Assembly: GCA_947461165.1 (NCBI GenBank)
Contig: CANHJR010000009.1
Span: 1-14,223 of the forward strand
Source: Saprospirales bacterium
GTDB lineage: Bacteria; Bacteroidota; Bacteroidia; Chitinophagales; JADJOU01
Length of the DNA stretch: 14,223 nucleotides
Reading direction: 5' to 3'
Position 1 is the first letter of the stretch; each line of letters opens with the position of its first letter. The notes under the pieces are model-generated. The model was not told the DNA's origin. It worked only from the letters and a program-made list of their open reading frames with translations, and ran no database searches. This document shows positions 6,318-13,473 of this stretch, piece by piece. The translations under genes were made by a program, and so were the position numbers.

Positions 6318-7388
6318 TTATTTCTCCTCGATATCCTTGCCCTCACCGCTAAATCCCAGCAGTGCAAATCCAATGATCAGATAGATATAATAGCTCAGAA
6401 ATCGCCAAACCAAGGCCGCAGCGCCGCTCATTCCAGTCTGAATGTATTCACAATAAAAAGCCATATAAAGCGCCTCTGCGATTCCCGAACTTCCTGGAGT
6501 GCTGGGAAGATAAAACATCAACCATAGCGCATATTGCTTCGTATAGACAGCTATAAAGTCAAAACGATCATTGGCAAATCCCCAAACGATTGCCACTCCA
6601 ATAAGATATCGTCCTATCCAGGATAACAAGGTATAGCCTATGAGAGGAATCCAAAATTTTGCATTCTTAGATTTGATTTCCTGACTGGTAGACCTCAATT
6701 CTTCAGCAAAATTTCGAATATTTTCTTTCCAACGATGGAGAATTCGCCATCTCGACAAAGCGATTATTCTCGACTGAATCCATAGAGGCTTTAGAAATAT
6801 TCCAACGAAAGTGATAATGACAAAGGTCATTATAAAAATAAGCATCATCACAATCGCTTCTTCAAGGTACCGGACATTATCGATAAAGGGCATTCGCGCT
6901 CGGAGTGACAACCAATCCTGACAGTTCGAATCGCCATGGAGCATACTTGGACCAATGATGAAATAGAAAATTGGGAACAACAGAACAAAAATGAACTCGT
7001 CTAACAATATCGAAAGCAAAACAATAGCCGATGCGCGAGCTCCACTGATTTTATTTTTTATCAAGAGGAAAACGGCAACTGCTTTGCCGCCGATCATGCC
7101 AGGAGTAATTGCAGATCCAAATTCCCACAAAAGGATGATTCGAACCGTCTGCCAAAAGGGAATCTGATGGTCTGTCATCAGTCGCATGCGCATGACATAT
7201 CCAAAGTCTCTCAAAAGAAGCATAGCGATACCTAGGGCAATAGCGATACCTATTCTTCCAGTCCATTTGATGGCTTGCAGTTGCGAAACATCAATTGAAT
7301 TCTTGGTAAAGAAGTATGCAATTGCACCAATGACCACAAGATACATCCAGAGTCTATTGCGTTTAAACGGTTTCTGATTCTTCATCAT
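6318..7388 (-). CDS. Lysylphosphatidylglycerol synthase TM-region / YbhN (UPF0104) family membrane protein
   Basis: This 356-residue polytopic inner-membrane protein has about eight hydrophobic segments, including residues 14-29, 46-60, the 120-148 region, 175-199, the region around 245-270, and 325-350. Family hallmarks seen are a basic start, the stretch EFGSAITPGMIGGKAVAVFLL, and the later SGIAEALYMAFY with an ALVWRFLSYY helix near the end. The E-x-G-x-x-x-T-P-G-x-x-G-G and final R-x-x-S-Y-Y motifs are typical of the LPG_synthase_TM/YbhN superfamily, which includes flippase-like parts of MprF and AglD-like proteins. The cytosolic aminoacyl-transferase domain of MprF is absent, so this is the membrane part only; lipid or lipid-linked-sugar flipping is an inference. 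Its start overlaps the scpA end by 26 bases, and it is last in the metF-pth-scpA run. Confidence 0.82.
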   Translation of the reverse strand: MMKNQKPFKRNRLWMYLVVIGAIAYFFTKNSIDVSQLQAIKWTGRIGIAIALGIAMLLLRDFGYVMRMRLMTDHQIPFWQTVRIILLWEFGSAITPGMIGGKAVAVFLLIKNKISGARASAIVLLSILLDEFIFVLLFPIFYFIIGPSMLHGDSNCQDWLSLRARMPFIDNVRYLEEAIVMMLIFIMTFVIITFVGIFLKPLWIQSRIIALSRWRILHRWKENIRNFAEELRSTSQEIKSKNAKFWIPLIGYTLLSWIGRYLIGVAIVWGFANDRFDFIAVYTKQYALWLMFYLPSTPGSSGIAEALYMAFYCEYIQTGMSGAAALVWRFLSYYIYLIIGFALLGFSGEGKDIEEK

Positions 7389-8133
7389 TCGTTTTTGAGA
7401 TCCAAAAATTGTTTGTGCCTTCTCCGATAGTTAGTTTGACTTTGTTTTCTTGTACCAATTCGAGAATAGCTAGAAAATGATAGATGGCGTGAACTTTCAG
7501 ATTGATATGTTGAAATAGCGTTTCGAAGTCTATTTGTCCATTGGATAGCTTGCTCCAAATGATGCTTTTCTCATCCTCGATACTATACTCTACAAACTTG
7601 ACCTCATGTGTGCTGACATCTTCTCTTGTTGCTTTCTGACGCAATAGTTTTTCAAAAACAGTATACAACTTGTTCACTGTCACATGTTCCATTTCTAGCT
7701 CAGTTCGGTGCAGGTCTGCAATCACTTTCAACTCCATTTCAGCTCCCGACCGTTTGATTTTTAGCATTTCGTGTTCTTCGATCTCAGCCAGTCTCGCGCT
7801 GATTTCCTTGAACTGCTTGTATTCGAGAATCTTCTGCACCAACTCCTCACGAGGATCGATTTCATTGCCATCATCATCCAGCTTTTTTCGTGGAAGAAGC
7901 ATTTGAGCTTTGATTTTCATCAAGGTGGCCGCTACTAGGATAAATTCACTAGCCACCTCCATATTGAACTCTTGCATTTTTTGGATATAGACCAAAAATT
8001 CTTCCGTAATAGTATGAATCGGAATATCGTAGATGTCCAATTCGTCCCGTTCTATAAAAAATAAAAGCAAGTCAAATGGCCCTTTGAACTGAGGTAGCTG
8101 GATCTCGAAAGTGCTGTTTTCAGAGGGTATCAT
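7363..8133 (-). CDS. scpA: Segregation and condensation protein A (kleisin)
   Basis: ScpA is the kleisin of the SMC-ScpAB complex, which compacts and separates sister chromosomes. The 256-residue protein shows the usual N-terminal SMC-neck-binding helix-turn-helix: LPQFKGPFDLLLFFIER, then LDIYDIPI (about residues 13-39) and EFILVAATLMKIKAQMLLP (63-81). An acidic linker (DDDGNEIDPREELV) and long helices come next. The C-terminal winged-helix (about residues 175-250: LYTVFEKLLR, then HLNVH-like LKVHAIYHFLAILELVQENKV) contacts the head of the other SMC. Its partner ScpB is not in this window. The ATG lies 12 bases after pth. The 3' end overlaps the membrane-protein gene, so the two are probably translated in a coupled way. 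Confidence 0.93.
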   Translation of the reverse strand: MIPSENSTFEIQLPQFKGPFDLLLFFIERDELDIYDIPIHTITEEFLVYIQKMQEFNMEVASEFILVAATLMKIKAQMLLPRKKLDDDGNEIDPREELVQKILEYKQFKEISARLAEIEEHEMLKIKRSGAEMELKVIADLHRTELEMEHVTVNKLYTVFEKLLRQKATREDVSTHEVKFVEYSIEDEKSIIWSKLSNGQIDFETLFQHINLKVHAIYHFLAILELVQENKVKLTIGEGTNNFWISKTNDEESETV

Positions 8134-8145
8134 TTCCTTGAGTTC

Positions 8146-8715
8146 TTATGAAGATTTCGTGTTAAATTTATTCATCGCTATCGGGAATCCTGCCAATATA
8201 CATTCTTCAATAGCTGCAATAGCATGATCTATATGTTCTGGCATTTTCTCAACCTCAGGATCTGACCACTTTCCAAGGACATAATCGATCTGACCGCCTT
8301 TGTGAAATTCATTTCCAATTCCAAATCGCAATCGAGGATATTGTCCAGATTTTAGCTCTTGTTCGATATTAGTTAACCCGTTATGACCACCGCTACTTCC
8401 ATTCATTTTGATTCGAAGTGATCCAAATGGTAGAGCCAAATCGTCAACTACGGCGATGGTTTGCGAAGTCGGAATTTCTAACTTGTCCATCCAATATTTG
8501 TATGGTTTACCGCTTAAATTCATATAAGTGGTAGGCTTGATAATCGTCACTTTTTTGTTCTTCAGTCGAAATTCTGCAACATCTGCCAATCGATCATTCT
8601 TAAACTCAAACCTATATTTGCTAGCCATCCTATCCGCTATCAAAAATCCGATATTGTGGCGTGTATACTTGTATTCCAAGCCAATATTTCCGAGCGCTAC
8701 AATTAAAAATTTCAA
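8146..8715 (-). CDS. pth: Peptidyl-tRNA hydrolase
   Basis: Pth cleaves peptidyl-tRNA released by stalled ribosomes and is essential in most bacteria. The 189-residue protein matches the family length. Active-site residues keep the E. coli-like order: N10 (LGNIG), catalytic H20 (TRHNIGF), N66 (TYMNLSG), D91 (VVDDLALPFG) and N112 (GSSGGHNGL). One small oddity is LGNIG where most homologues have LGNPG. The start must be TTG at 8715: the in-frame TGA at 8722-8724 lies two codons upstream, and the first ATG is at residue 30, past the catalytic histidine. It sits 19 bases downstream of metF and 12 before scpA, inside one minus-strand operon. Confidence 0.95.
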   Translation of the reverse strand: MKFLIVALGNIGLEYKYTRHNIGFLIADRMASKYRFEFKNDRLADVAEFRLKNKKVTIIKPTTYMNLSGKPYKYWMDKLEIPTSQTIAVVDDLALPFGSLRIKMNGSSGGHNGLTNIEQELKSGQYPRLRFGIGNEFHKGGQIDYVLGKWSDPEVEKMPEHIDHAIAAIEECILAGFPIAMNKFNTKSS

Positions 8716-8734
8716 AACAAATCAGCGTTTTATC

Positions 8735-9685
8735 CTAAAGAACTGCTTTTGCAATATTAACTACAACATCGCTTTTACTCATCGTGTAATAATGGAGAGA
8801 GGGAACACCCGCAGCTTTCAATTCTTTACTTTGTTGTATACACCATTCTTCACCTACTTTCTTAATATCAGAGACCTTAGAGCATTTCTCAACCTCCTTG
8901 ACAAGATCTTCAGGCAACTCTAGGAAAAAGCGTGAAGGAATCGACTTTAACTGGTATTTTGCATCAATTGGTTTTAGCCCCGGAATGATTGGAACCGTAA
9001 TTCCGATTTTCCGACATTTATCTACAAAATCAAAATACTTCTTGTTGTCAAAAAACATTTGAGTAATGATGTAATCTGCACCAAGGTCCACTTTGTTTCG
9101 AAGCCATTTGAGATCTGCATTCAGATTTGGAGCTTCAAAATGCTTCTCAGGATATCCTGCCACTCCTATACAAAAATCAGTCTCCATTTCATTCAAGGTC
9201 TCCTCGTGAAGAAACTTCCCATGATTCATATTGTACACCTGCTCTACAAGTTCACTGGCATATTTGTGCTGATTATTCTTGTCGATATTTAGGTTATCCT
9301 TGGAGTCTCCTTTGAGAACCATGACATTATCTATTCCTTGATAATAAAGAGAAAACAAAGCATCTTCCGTTTCTTCTTTTGTGAAGCCCACACAAACCAT
9401 ATGCGGAACCGTTTCGACGTTATACTTATACTTGATAGCAGCCGAGATCCCAACAGTTCCTGGTCGTTTTCGAAGCGGAGCCTCTTCGATCAATCCATCA
9501 GGACGTCGTTTATAAACCATCTCCTCGGGGTGATATGTCACATCCACAAAAGCTGGATTGAAATCCATCAAGGGATTCAACACATCAAACAAGTCATTTA
9601 TTTTTTTCCCTTTTTGTGGAGGCAAAATCTCGATGGAAAACAATGTTTCTCCTTTCGATTTTTCAAGAATTTCTGTAATTTTCAT
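8735..9685 (-). CDS. metF: Methylenetetrahydrofolate reductase
   Basis: MetF reduces 5,10-methylene-THF to 5-methyl-THF using FAD and NADH, feeding methionine synthesis. At 316 residues it is a normal bacterial single-domain TIM barrel. Visible motifs are FSIEILPP with the catalytic-type E19, the VDVTYHPEE strand (about 47-55) typical of the Bacteroidota form, PHMVCVGFT (94-102), DNVMVLKGDS (119-128) and GVAGYPEKH in the middle. GADYIITQMFFDNKKYF and PIIPGLKPI follow toward the end. It is the first gene of the metF-pth-scpA-membrane-protein run and has its own -7 box 42 bases upstream. The expected leader is short (about 35 bases), so there is no room for a SAM riboswitch. A loose AT palindrome in the leader (9701-9717) is the only candidate regulatory site seen. 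Confidence 0.95.
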   Translation of the reverse strand: MKITEILEKSKGETLFSIEILPPQKGKKINDLFDVLNPLMDFNPAFVDVTYHPEEMVYKRRPDGLIEEAPLRKRPGTVGISAAIKYKYNVETVPHMVCVGFTKEETEDALFSLYYQGIDNVMVLKGDSKDNLNIDKNNQHKYASELVEQVYNMNHGKFLHEETLNEMETDFCIGVAGYPEKHFEAPNLNADLKWLRNKVDLGADYIITQMFFDNKKYFDFVDKCRKIGITVPIIPGLKPIDAKYQLKSIPSRFFLELPEDLVKEVEKCSKVSDIKKVGEEWCIQQSKELKAAGVPSLHYYTMSKSDVVVNIAKAVL

Positions 9686-9727
9686 TTTTAGATCGTTTCA
9701 CTTAATTTAAATTTAAGCTAGGCCATA

Positions 9728-9735
9728 CAAAGGTA
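9728..9735 (-). promoter_or_regulatory. metF: Bacteroidota -7 promoter box for metF
   Basis: On the minus strand the bases read TACCTTTG, an exact TAnnTTTG match, ending 42 bases before the metF ATG. It is the only such box in the 78-base gap between the hydrolase remnant and metF. No -33 element at the normal distance is clear. Confidence 0.6.
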
Positions 9736-9763
9736 ATAAAAACAAAGAGTTTTATGTTGAAAT

Positions 9764-10066
9764 TTATGGGTTGTTGAGAACGTCCAAAATCCCAAAGCAC
9801 AATTTATCCAAGTGTCCTTCAGTGTCACTAGCCAAAATAGTTGATAAAATAACGACCCCTCGCTTGGTTTTTGGATCAAATGCGGCACTCGAAGTATACC
9901 CACCCATGGTGCCTGTCCCGCCATTTTGCCAGATATATTGGCTTTTGCTTGACTGGACAATATGCCATCCCGTTCCTACTTTCATTTTTCTGAAATGATA
10001 ACCGTTGGAAGTTGAAGTGATGGCATCATAATTACAAAATATTGAAAAAAATGAGTATTTTTTACA
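9764..10066 (-). pseudogene. C-terminal remnant of a beta-lactamase-family serine hydrolase
   Basis: The minus-strand frame from 10066 to the TAA at 9764-9766 is open for about 100 codons. It reads like the end of a class C beta-lactamase/penicillin-binding-type esterase: KVGTGWHIV, then YIWQNGGTGTMGGYTS (the HNGGTGG-like third active-site box), then FDPKTKRGVVIL, then a final helix DKLCFGILDVL. The whole N-terminal part with the SxxK nucleophile and the YxN motif is missing. The frame meets a TAA at 10067-10069, and nadD ends just beyond, at 10111. About 80 residues remain of a family that is usually 350-500 long, so this is a gene remnant. No signal peptide or promoter is seen for it. It occupies most of the 425-base gap between nadD and metF. 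Translation from an internal ATG (9985) as a short peptide cannot be excluded. Confidence 0.7.
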
Positions 10067-10110
10067 TTATGAACAGCTTGGCTTACTTTTCTTGAACAAA
10101 CAAGCTCATT

Positions 10111-10683
10111 CTATAGATAGAAATGTCCCTTTTCAATTTCATCTATGACGTTGTCCAAGACAAGGTATTTGATACTTTGACTAGCTTTGATCCGTTGTCT
10201 GATGAGGGTACTTGATATATCCATCATTGGCACCTGAAGAAATTTGACGTTCGGATGATGGTCATAGGCGCTTTTTGATGCCGAAGGTCTCTTATAAACA
10301 AAAATTTTATGGTTCTTAATAATCGTTTCTGCATTCTTCCATTTGTGAAAATGCTCTAGATTGTCACCGCCGATGAGAAGTGAGAATTCCTTGTCGGGAT
10401 ACTTCTCCTGAATATAAGCCAATGTATCAAAGGTATAACTAGGCTTTGGCAATCCAAACTCAATGTTTGATATGTAAAAATTTGGATTGTCCTCTGTTGC
10501 TATTTGACATAAATAATATCGCTGATACTCTGATAGTAATCCCTCCGAATTTTTAAATGGATTCTGTGGGCTCAGTACGAACCAAACTTTTTCTATTTCA
10601 GATTCCAAAAGGACAGATTCAGCTATCACCAAATGCCCAACATGGATAGGATTGAAGGAGCCGAAGTATAATGCGATAGACAT
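10111..10683 (-). CDS. nadD: Nicotinate-nucleotide adenylyltransferase
   Basis: NadD joins ATP and nicotinate mononucleotide to form deamido-NAD in NAD synthesis. The 190-residue protein has the nucleotidyltransferase signature GSFNPIHVGH (residues 8-17, with H14 and H17 for ATP), SPQNPFK (38-44) and PSYTFDTL (81-88). The substrate loop GGDNLEHFHKWK (105-116) and the second ATP motif ISSTLIR (156-162) are also present. All expected elements are intact and the length is typical. It lies 43 bases downstream of the GtrA-like gene, so it is likely the last gene of the aminopeptidase transcript, though its own promoter is possible. Downstream is only the hydrolase remnant. Confidence 0.95.
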   Translation of the reverse strand: MSIALYFGSFNPIHVGHLVIAESVLLESEIEKVWFVLSPQNPFKNSEGLLSEYQRYYLCQIATEDNPNFYISNIEFGLPKPSYTFDTLAYIQEKYPDKEFSLLIGGDNLEHFHKWKNAETIIKNHKIFVYKRPSASKSAYDHHPNVKFLQVPMMDISSTLIRQRIKASQSIKYLVLDNVIDEIEKGHFYL

Positions 10684-10726
10684 AGGCTATGGTTTTTATA
10701 AGGATGATATTGGCTCCAATTCTAGC

Positions 10727-11116
10727 CTAGTTGAATGTAAATAAAGCCTGCATTGAATAATTGAAAAACATGACAATAAAAACAGCAATTATTTTTGAAA
10801 GATAGAAATTCATTCTAATCTTGACATTCAAAAGATAAATGATCACCGAATTGATCATCAACGCGAATGAGGCAATGGTAATAAATTTTATAAATTGGGT
10901 AGTTGCATCAATATTGGAAGCTTTAAACGTCCAATATTTATTGAGCATAAAATTGATAATCACACTGACAATAAATCCACTGGCATTGGCTACGAATTTG
11001 TAGACTTTGGACTTCTCCTTTAGATAGTATGTAATAGAAAAATCAATGACAAAGCAGAACCCTCCAACGATGCCAAATTTTGCAATTCTTTCGATAAGAT
11101 CCCAACTTACTTGCAT
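10727..11116 (-). CDS. GtrA-like family membrane protein
   Basis: This small, 129-residue inner-membrane protein has four hydrophobic helices (about residues 13-30, 40-58, 75-97 and 103-125). GtrA-family signs are the KFGIVGGFCFVIDFSITYYL opening, the short charged hinge, NASGFIVSVIINFMLNKYWTF across the second helix (N-x-x-W-T-F-type motif), and a last helix with FFNYSMQALFTF. Members such as GtrA are thought to help flip undecaprenyl-phosphate-linked sugars for envelope glycosylation. No glycosyltransferase partner is in this window, so the role here is open. The ATG is two bases after the stop of the aminopeptidase gene, so the two are co-transcribed. Confidence 0.9.
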   Translation of the reverse strand: MQVSWDLIERIAKFGIVGGFCFVIDFSITYYLKEKSKVYKFVANASGFIVSVIINFMLNKYWTFKASNIDATTQFIKFITIASFALMINSVIIYLLNVKIRMNFYLSKIIAVFIVMFFNYSMQALFTFN

Positions 11117-11118
11117 AC

Positions 11119-12237
11119 CTATTCTACAATAAATTTCCCGTTTTTATAACATAATTCGCCATCAGCATATATTTCGCCATCGGCCATGGATGTAATCATA
11201 TCCCAATGAACCGTGCTTTGATTGATGCCATTGCATTGCTTGTAGGCATCTCCAATCGCTAAATGGATGGTTCCACCTATCTTTTCATCAAATAAGATAT
11301 TGCGGGTTGACTGTTGAATTTTGTAATTCGTTCCAACAGCTGCTTCTCCAAACCTTCTCGTCCCATCTATAGCAAAGATCTTGTCCAAAAACTCCTTGTT
11401 AGAAGTTGCATTCCAAGATTCAATATATCCATTTTTGATTTCCAAGGATACGTTTTCTACCGTCTCTCCCATATACAATGAAGGCAAAGAAAATTGTACC
11501 CAACCATTCATACTGTCATCCACAGGGGCAGTATATACCTCACCTGATGGCATATTTGTTTTCCCATCAGAGTTGATCCATATTCGCCCTTTGGTGCTAA
11601 ACTTCAGATCACAATTCGATCCTACATATCGAACCTCAGATCGATCATTCAAAAAATCGACTACCTTCTGCTGGTTTTTTCCAAAGTTCTGCCATGTTTG
11701 CATAGGATTCTCATCAAACAGATTGCAGGCATTGAAAACAAAATTTTGATATTCCTCAAGGCTCATTCCAGCCTCTTCCGCACTTCCTAATGTGGGGAAC
11801 TGACATAGCCCGCGTTTCATATCGCGAGTACCTGTTCTGTCCATGTATATTTGCCGAACGGGTGCTTGGGCTTGATTATGTATATTTCTCTTTTCAATGG
11901 GAACGATAATCTGATCCTTTGTTTCAAACGGCGCTCTGATGTACATAAAACATTTAAAATTTTCATTCCAATGCTTATACATAGGGTTCACCCACTCCAG
12001 CTGAGAAAGATCCGACTGAGCTAGCCAGGCATTGTCAAAATCCTGAATATCTATTTGTAAAATAGGTATTCCACCAGCTTTTGCAATTTCTTCAGCAAAT
12101 TTTACCAGTAGTGCTTCCGCAAGATAAGTTGACCTTATCATTACTTTTTCATCGCGCTGTACCTCAAGACAGTAATTTGTCAAAAGATGGGCGTACCGCT
12201 GATACATGTTGTCGAGGGAAGGTGTCGTCTGAGTCAT
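11119..12237 (-). CDS. M29 family aminopeptidase (AmpS/AmpT type)
   Basis: Family M29 metallo-aminopeptidases remove N-terminal residues from peptides in the cytoplasm, using two metal ions. The 372-residue protein carries the full ligand set by position: E233 (MPSGEVYTAP), E298 (RFGEAAVGTN), H325 (GTIHLAIGD), and H344 with D346 (STVHWDMI). A tyrosine at 332 could be the catalytic Tyr. The N-terminal Rossmann-like domain (LLVKFAEEIAKAGGIP...) matches the family. The length is a little below the 400-420 of the Thermus and Staphylococcus enzymes but normal for the shorter Bacteroidota form. It is first in an operon with the GtrA-like gene and nadD. Its -7 box ends exactly eight bases before the ATG, so its mRNA may be nearly leaderless. 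Confidence 0.9.
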   Translation of the reverse strand: MTQTTPSLDNMYQRYAHLLTNYCLEVQRDEKVMIRSTYLAEALLVKFAEEIAKAGGIPILQIDIQDFDNAWLAQSDLSQLEWVNPMYKHWNENFKCFMYIRAPFETKDQIIVPIEKRNIHNQAQAPVRQIYMDRTGTRDMKRGLCQFPTLGSAEEAGMSLEEYQNFVFNACNLFDENPMQTWQNFGKNQQKVVDFLNDRSEVRYVGSNCDLKFSTKGRIWINSDGKTNMPSGEVYTAPVDDSMNGWVQFSLPSLYMGETVENVSLEIKNGYIESWNATSNKEFLDKIFAIDGTRRFGEAAVGTNYKIQQSTRNILFDEKIGGTIHLAIGDAYKQCNGINQSTVHWDMITSMADGEIYADGELCYKNGKFIVE

Positions 12238-12245
12238 AATTCGTC

Positions 12246-12253
12246 CAAAAATA
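12246..12253 (-). promoter_or_regulatory. Bacteroidota -7 promoter box 8 bases before the aminopeptidase ATG
   Basis: On the minus strand the bases read TATTTTTG (TAnnTTTG), then exactly eight bases, then the ATG at 12237. Box sequence and spacing are identical to the pair at 4602-4609 and 4618. The expected transcription start is within a few bases of the start codon. No -33 element is evident. Confidence 0.5.
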
Positions 12254-12286
12254 GATTATTCGGTAGAAAAATAAATAAATAAAATA

Positions 12287-12294
12287 TATATTTG
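12287..12294 (+). promoter_or_regulatory. Bacteroidota -7 promoter box for the DUF3127 gene
   Basis: TATATTTG is an exact TAnnTTTG match, 28 bases before the ATG at 12323. The transcription start should fall near 12300, giving a leader of about 20 bases. Its last bases overlap a palindrome (12292-12305). No -33 match at normal spacing is seen. Confidence 0.55.
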
Positions 12295-12305
12295 TCTTTA
12301 GACAA
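12292..12305. promoter_or_regulatory. Palindrome at the DUF3127 transcription start (candidate operator)
   Basis: TTGTCT (12292-12297) and AGACAA (12300-12305) form perfect 6-bp half-sites around two T bases. The palindrome overlaps the end of the -7 box and the predicted transcription start, a position where a bound repressor would block RNA polymerase. No regulator gene is next to it. Assignment as an operator is inference. Confidence 0.35.
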
Positions 12306-12322
12306 CTAAAATTGAACGAGTT

Positions 12323-12622
12323 ATGTATATTCAAGGTAAAGTAATAGCCGCATTTGAAAGTCAATCAGGAGAAAGCACAAGAGGTACATGGAAGAAGCGC
12401 GAATTTCTTCTAGAAACATTTGCCAAAGTTCCCAAAAAAGTAAATCTGTGCCTGCGTGGTGATATGGTGGACACTATTCAAATCAATGTTGGAGATTTAT
12501 TAAAAGTCAGTATCGACCTCGAAAGTCGCGAACATAATGGTCGCTGGTTTACCGAGGTGCGCGCCTGGAAAGTAGAACCTGCTGAAATGCATGCATCACA
12601 AGATGAAGAGGACCGTCTCTAA
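12323..12622 (+). CDS. DUF3127 family protein
   Basis: This small, 99-residue cytoplasmic protein matches DUF3127, found mainly in Bacteroidota. Recognisable stretches are the N-terminal strand MYIQGKVIAAFES, TRGTWKKREFLLET (about 19-32), VNLCLRGDMVDTIQ (about 40-53), and a G-D-x-x-x-V-x-x-x-L-x-S-R-E stretch. HNGRWFTEVRAWKVE comes near the end. The pattern of short strands suggests a small OB-like beta barrel, which could bind nucleic acid or a partner protein, but function is not established and I give none. The C-terminal tail is acidic (SQDEEDRL). It is transcribed alone, from its own promoter with a palindrome at the start site, and ends in a hairpin terminator at 12680. Confidence 0.88.
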   Translation: MYIQGKVIAAFESQSGESTRGTWKKREFLLETFAKVPKKVNLCLRGDMVDTIQINVGDLLKVSIDLESREHNGRWFTEVRAWKVEPAEMHASQDEEDRL

Positions 12623-12670
12623 TAATAAAATGCCCAATAACCTGGTCTAAGTGGTTATAAGACCCTATGT

Positions 12671-12735
12671 AAAAGACCTCTAAACCCTGTTTAGGTAATT
12701 TTTAGGACTGTTCTGCGTTCTTTTAGGAGTCTTTT
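12671..12735. repeat. Nested inverted repeat with three TTTAGG copies
   Basis: An outer arm AAAAGAC (12671-12677) pairs perfectly with GTCTTTT (12729-12735) and encloses the terminator hairpin at 12680-12694. TTTAGG occurs three times, at 12690, 12701 and 12722. Just upstream another 6-bp inverted repeat, ATAACC/GGTTAT, lies at 12637-12642 and 12653-12658. The segment belongs to the 206-base gap between the DUF3127 and barrel-protein genes. It could be a folded mRNA 3' end or a small RNA. Confidence 0.4.
12680..12703 (+). terminator. Hairpin terminator after the DUF3127 gene
   Basis: CTAAAC (12680-12685) pairs with GTTTAG (12689-12694) around a three-base loop, followed after four bases by a T5 run (12699-12703). 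It lies 58 bases after the DUF3127 stop. Confidence 0.6.
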
Positions 12736-12792
12736 GAATCCCCTATCATTAAAATTTCACATTATTATTAGATTCATCCGCAACTGAAAGCG

Positions 12793-12800
12793 TAATTTTG
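12793..12800 (+). promoter_or_regulatory. Bacteroidota -7 promoter box for the barrel-protein/receptor operon
   Basis: TAATTTTG matches TAnnTTTG and ends 28 bases before the TTG start at 12829. The expected leader is about 20 bases. No good -33 element is seen. Confidence 0.5.
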
Positions 12801-12828
12801 CACCTAAGATAAAACCATTAAAATCATT

Positions 12829-13461
12829 TTGAATTCAAAAATTTTTTATTATTCGGCCCTATTCATCCTTGTCTTTGCGTCTAAGTTCGCAGAAGCTAAA
12901 GATTTTAGGATTGGCTTCATGGCAGGTGCCAATTCTGCTGTCAATTCCTATGACCTTCAAGGTGCTATCCAAGGATTTGATTCCAAGCTAGGATATAACG
13001 TCAACACGTTTGCAAGAATTACAATTGGAAGTTTGGTTTTTCAACCAGAAATTGGCTACTACAACAATCGAGTTGGATTTAAAATTCAGGAAAATACCAT
13101 CACCTCTGAGGTTAATTATAGTCTAGGAAAAGCCTACGGCTCAGCATTGGTGGGTCTCAAGCTTGGCAATATTCGTATGATGTTTGGGCCTACTGTATAT
13201 GCAGATGCAGTAGAAAACTTTCAAGCATTCTCTGGGAGCACAGCATCCATTCACTCGACAATAACGAGCCCTCAATTGCAATGGGGTGGTCAAGCTGGTC
13301 TGGGTCTAGATATTTCAAAAAAATGGTCTATTGATGCCCGATTTCTAAAGGTTTTTACCAAAAGTCAATATGAAGCTAGAACTGCGAGCACGACATCGCC
13401 TATTGAAGGAAGCTTGGGAACGGTTTCATTGTCCTTAGGTTACGCCATTTTCAAATTATAA
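12829..13461 (+). CDS. Outer-membrane beta-barrel protein (PorT/OmpW-like small barrel)
   Basis: This 210-residue protein has a clear signal peptide (MNSKIFYYSALFILVFASKFAEA, cleavage near 23). Alternating strands with Gly and aromatic girdles follow (for example FRIGFMAGAN, VFQPEIGYYNN, YGSALVGLKLGNIRMMFGP, LQWGGQAGLGLDIS, VSLSLGYAIFKL), about eight in all. This is the layout of the small 'outer membrane beta-barrel' family often labelled porin-like or PorT family in Bacteroidota. The final strand ends in an aromatic plus Leu, as expected for BAM-inserted barrels. The start is TTG 12829: the frame has a TAA at 12805-12807 and no ATG or GTG in between. The following receptor-like gene starts 12 bases later, so the pair is probably one operon. 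Ligand or function is not visible. Confidence 0.8.
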   Translation: MNSKIFYYSALFILVFASKFAEAKDFRIGFMAGANSAVNSYDLQGAIQGFDSKLGYNVNTFARITIGSLVFQPEIGYYNNRVGFKIQENTITSEVNYSLGKAYGSALVGLKLGNIRMMFGPTVYADAVENFQAFSGSTASIHSTITSPQLQWGGQAGLGLDISKKWSIDARFLKVFTKSQYEARTASTTSPIEGSLGTVSLSLGYAIFKL

Positions 13462-13473
13462 TTATCCTCTGCT

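Noticed and set aside
8528..8923. 131-residue plus-strand frame opposite pth and metF
   Set aside because: It is antisense to two clear conserved genes and has no family signature, so it is a shadow frame.
9701..9717. Operator in the metF leader (CTTAATTTAAATTTAAG)
   Set aside because: The symmetry is imperfect and made almost wholly of A and T, as expected by chance in this base composition. It is noted only as a weak candidate.
9686..9763. SAM riboswitch upstream of metF
   Set aside because: The predicted leader from the -7 box to the ATG is only about 35 bases, too short for any known SAM riboswitch, and no such fold is visible.
9718..9960. 80-residue minus-strand frame overlapping the hydrolase remnant
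   Set aside because: It lies in a different frame from the recognisable beta-lactamase-like motifs and shows no protein-like pattern of its own.
11381..11749. 122-residue plus-strand frame opposite the aminopeptidase
   Set aside because: It is antisense to a gene with intact catalytic motifs, and its composition looks like a reverse-strand shadow.
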